Shown here: positions 62,031 to 64,000 of the stretch, piece by piece
Position numbering within the stretch: position 1 is the first letter of the stretch
How the letters are laid out: every line of letters begins with the position of its first letter
Source: Nonomuraea turkmeniaca
Lineage (GTDB): Bacteria > Actinomycetota > Actinomycetes > Streptosporangiales > Streptosporangiaceae
Assembly: GCF_005889735.1 (NCBI RefSeq)
Contig: NZ_VCKY01000014.1
Coordinates: 20,441-84,440, forward strand
Direction: 5' to 3'
DNA: 64,000 nt
The notes under the pieces: generated by a model
The model's input: the letters and a program-made list of their open reading frames with translations, nothing else
Database searches by the model: none
Told to the model about the DNA's origin: nothing
Translations under genes and position numbers: made by a program

Positions 62031-63791
62031 GTGGCTCGTGAAATCCTCCCGGTCGCCGACCGGAAGCAGGTGCGCGCCTACGCCAGGCGGCTGACGCTCA
62101 AATACCCGCGCCGGCTCGCGGTGACTCTCCTCCTGCACGGGCTGGCCGCCGTGGCCGGGCTGGTCGTGCCGTGGCAGCTCGGTGGCCTGGTCGAGAACGT
62201 CGAGCGCGGCGCAGAGGTCAACATCGCCGCCGTGGCCGCCGCCATCGGTGGGTTCCTGCTGCTGCAAGGCGTGCTCATGAGGTACGCCGTGCTGGCCTCC
62301 GCCAAACTCGGCGAGAAGGTGCTGGCCGAGCTGCGTGAGGAGTTCGTGGACCAGGTGCTCGCCCTGCCGTTGTCCACGGTCGAGCGGGCCGGGTCCGGCG
62401 ACCTGATCACCAGAACGTCGCGCGACGTGGACTCCTTGTCGCGCACCGTCCGGCACGCGGTGCCGGAGACGCTGATCGCGATGGTCACGTTCCTGATCAC
62501 CATGGGCGCGCTGGTGCTGGTCAGTCCGCTCCTCATGCTTCCGATGCTGGTCGCGGGCCCGGTGCTCTGGGTGGCCACCCGCTGGTACCTGAAGCGGGCG
62601 CGCGACGGTTACCTGCGCGAGAACGCCGCATACGCCGACATGACCGAAGGGCTGGCCGAGACCGTCGAGGGCGCCAGGGCGGTGGAGGCGCTGGGCCTCC
62701 AGGAACGCCGCCGGGCGCGTACCGACGGCGACATCGGGCGCTCGTACGCGGCCGAGCGGTACACGCTCGGATTGCGCGTCAGGTGGTATCCCGCCGTAGA
62801 GCTGGGCTACGTCATCCCCGTGGTGAGTGCGCTGCTGGTCGGCGGGCTCTTCTACGCCAACGGCTGGGTGACGCTCGCCCAGGTGACCGCCGCCGCGCTC
62901 TACGCTCAGCAGCTGATCGACCCGCTCGACAGGTTTCTGATGTGGATCGATGAGCTGCAGGTGGGCGGGGCCGCCATGTCGCGGCTCCTCGGTGTGGCCA
63001 ACGTGCCCGACGACCGGGTGGCCTCCTCCACACAGCCCTCCGGAGAGCTGCTGGAGGCCTCCGACGTCCGGTACGCCTACCGTGAGGGCCGCGACGTGCT
63101 CCACGGCGTGTCGCTGACCGTCCAGCCGGGCGAACGGCTGGCCATGGTGGGGCCCTCCGGGGCGGGCAAGTCCACGCTGGGGCGCTTGCTGGCGGGCATT
63201 CACGGGCCGCGTACCGGCTCGGTGAACGTGGGCGGCGTGCCACTCGTGGACCTGCCGCTGAACGACCTGCGGGGCCACGTAGCGCTGGTCACCCAGGAGC
63301 ATCACGTGTTCAAAGGCACCGTACGTGACAACCTCCTGATCGCCCGGCCCGACGCCGATGACGCGGCGGTACGCAAGGCGCTGGAGGCGGTGGACGCGCT
63401 CGACTGGGTGCGGGAGCTGCCTTCCGGGCTGGAGACGGAGGTCGGGTCCGGCGGGCACGCCATCTCACCTGCCCACGCCCAGCAACTGGCGCTGGCCCGG
63501 CTGGTGCTCGCGGACCCGCACACCCTGGTCCTGGACGAGGCCACCTCCCTCATCGACCCTCGGGCAGCCAGGCACCTGGAGCGGTCCCTGGCCGCTGTGC
63601 TGGACGGGCGTACGGTGATCGCGATCGCGCACCGGCTGTACACGGCGCACGACGCGGATCGGGTGGCGGTCGTGGAGGACGGACGGATCAGCGAGCTGGG
63701 ATCGCATGACGAGCTGGTCGCCGAGGGCGGCTCCTATGCTGCGCTGTGGACCAGCTGGCACGGAACCCCGACCGCCACCGCCCGGTCCTGA
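62031..63791 (+). CDS. ABC exporter half 2 with intact Walker motifs
   Basis: 586 aa from GTG 62031 (AGGAGG upstream). Six-span domain at ~25-320. The NBD has Walker A MVGPSGAGKSTLGRLLAG, Q-loop VALVTQEHHVF, Walker B TLVLDEATSLID and H-loop IAIAHRLYTAHDADRV. The signature is degenerate (ISPAHAQQLALARLV instead of LSGGQ). This mirrors half 1, so one composite ATP site is complete and the other dead. Substrate unknown. Confidence 0.92.
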   Translation: MAREILPVADRKQVRAYARRLTLKYPRRLAVTLLLHGLAAVAGLVVPWQLGGLVENVERGAEVNIAAVAAAIGGFLLLQGVLMRYAVLASAKLGEKVLAELREEFVDQVLALPLSTVERAGSGDLITRTSRDVDSLSRTVRHAVPETLIAMVTFLITMGALVLVSPLLMLPMLVAGPVLWVATRWYLKRARDGYLRENAAYADMTEGLAETVEGARAVEALGLQERRRARTDGDIGRSYAAERYTLGLRVRWYPAVELGYVIPVVSALLVGGLFYANGWVTLAQVTAAALYAQQLIDPLDRFLMWIDELQVGGAAMSRLLGVANVPDDRVASSTQPSGELLEASDVRYAYREGRDVLHGVSLTVQPGERLAMVGPSGAGKSTLGRLLAGIHGPRTGSVNVGGVPLVDLPLNDLRGHVALVTQEHHVFKGTVRDNLLIARPDADDAAVRKALEAVDALDWVRELPSGLETEVGSGGHAISPAHAQQLALARLVLADPHTLVLDEATSLIDPRAARHLERSLAAVLDGRTVIAIAHRLYTAHDADRVAVVEDGRISELGSHDELVAEGGSYAALWTSWHGTPTATARS

Positions 63792-63825
63792 CGAGCGGCT
63801 GGTCCGAGGACGCCGGTGCGTGGTG

Positions 63826-64000
63826 TCAGCACTTTGTCGGGTGGGAGGGCAGGGTGCGGTCGGTGAAGTAGCGGTTGATGTGGGTGCGGGCGCAGGCGTT
63901 GTTGCCGTAGAGGGTGTGGCCCGGGCCGTCATGGTAGACAGTGGCGCTGCCCGGGATCTGGGAGAGGACGCGGGTCACCGCGTCCGACTCGCACCAGGCG
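63826..64000 (-). CDS. Alpha/beta hydrolase, TAP-like C-terminus (cut by window edge)
   Basis: Partial: the last 57 residues, read from the window end to TGA at 63826. AWCESDAVTRVLSQIPGSAT, VYHDGPGHTLYGNNACARTH and INRYFTDRTLPSHPTKC match the TAP C-terminal domain of secreted actinobacterial alpha/beta hydrolases (tripeptidyl aminopeptidase-like), with the catalytic His in GPGHT and the usual terminal Cys. It converges on the ABC gene. Confidence 0.8.
   Translation of the reverse strand, partial: AWCESDAVTRVLSQIPGSATVYHDGPGHTLYGNNACARTHINRYFTDRTLPSHPTKC

Overview
The window is very GC-rich, gene-dense actinobacterial chromosome. GTG starts, 4-bp start/stop overlaps, F420-type enzymes and the gene content (ychF, rmuC, ispH and xseA next to a lipid-droplet-type protein, a narGHJI operon, ECF sigma with a CU044_5270-type partner) suggest a filamentous actinomycete, perhaps Streptosporangiales such as Nonomuraea. 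There is no rRNA or marker phylogeny here, so the genus is inference.

Layout. 1-9.7 kb holds housekeeping and small regulatory genes: an MFS tail, ychF, rmuC, DUF6542, ispH, lipid-droplet-type protein, xseA, a glyoxalase-fold protein, a divergent TetR/deazaflavin-oxidoreductase pair, and xseB on the other strand away from xseA. 10-24.3 kb is a colinear type-IV-secretion-like locus (TcpC/VirB8-like, small membrane protein, TcpE fused to a ParA-like domain, VirB4, VirB6-like, second VirB8-like, transglycosylase-NlpC/P60) followed by a NUDIX gene and two exported proline/threonine-rich proteins. I see no relaxase, coupling protein or integrase. 24.4-35.3 kb carries two different succinate dehydrogenase operons. 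One is on the minus strand (membrane subunit-sdhA-sdhB, mycobacterial Sdh1-like) and one on the plus strand (sdhC-sdhA-sdhB). Between them lie a phosphatase/histidine kinase/receiver operon and a LysR gene divergent from the second operon. 35.4-43.4 kb is accessory: TetR/SDR, a DUF234-type ATPase, ECF sigma plus partner, a HicB-like/HTH gene pair, and TetR/MFS. 43.5-48.8 kb is an RNA-repair-like island (next paragraph). 48.8-52 kb has IRED/TetR, an NmrA-like protein and a small kinase. 52-59.6 kb is narGHJI with divergent narK. The end holds a heterodimeric ABC exporter and the tail of an alpha/beta hydrolase.

The most unusual content is at 45.7-48.75 kb: an RNA ligase gene rtcB, a divergent gene of unknown function (47637-48368) and, directly after it, two tandem tRNA-like elements in which the 3' half (T-arm, 3' acceptor strand) comes BEFORE the 5' half (5' acceptor strand, D-arm). 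Each forms a perfect 7-bp acceptor hairpin (one G-U in element 2) and an open anticodon stem that is closed by pairing between the flanks. This is the architecture of circularly permuted tRNA genes known from some algae and archaea. A strong terminator hairpin follows. A decayed second rtcB (43958-44282) and a frameshifted cupin lie nearby. My inference is that RtcB joins the anticodon-loop ends of these permuted transcripts, with the unknown protein as an accessory factor or nuclease. None of this has been tested.

Other points of interest: a ParA-like domain whose P-loop lysine is glutamine; an ABC exporter pair with matching degenerate and intact ATP sites; an SDR without its Tyr/Lys; a 30-bp perfect palindrome; and several clear operator palindromes between divergent regulator/target pairs.
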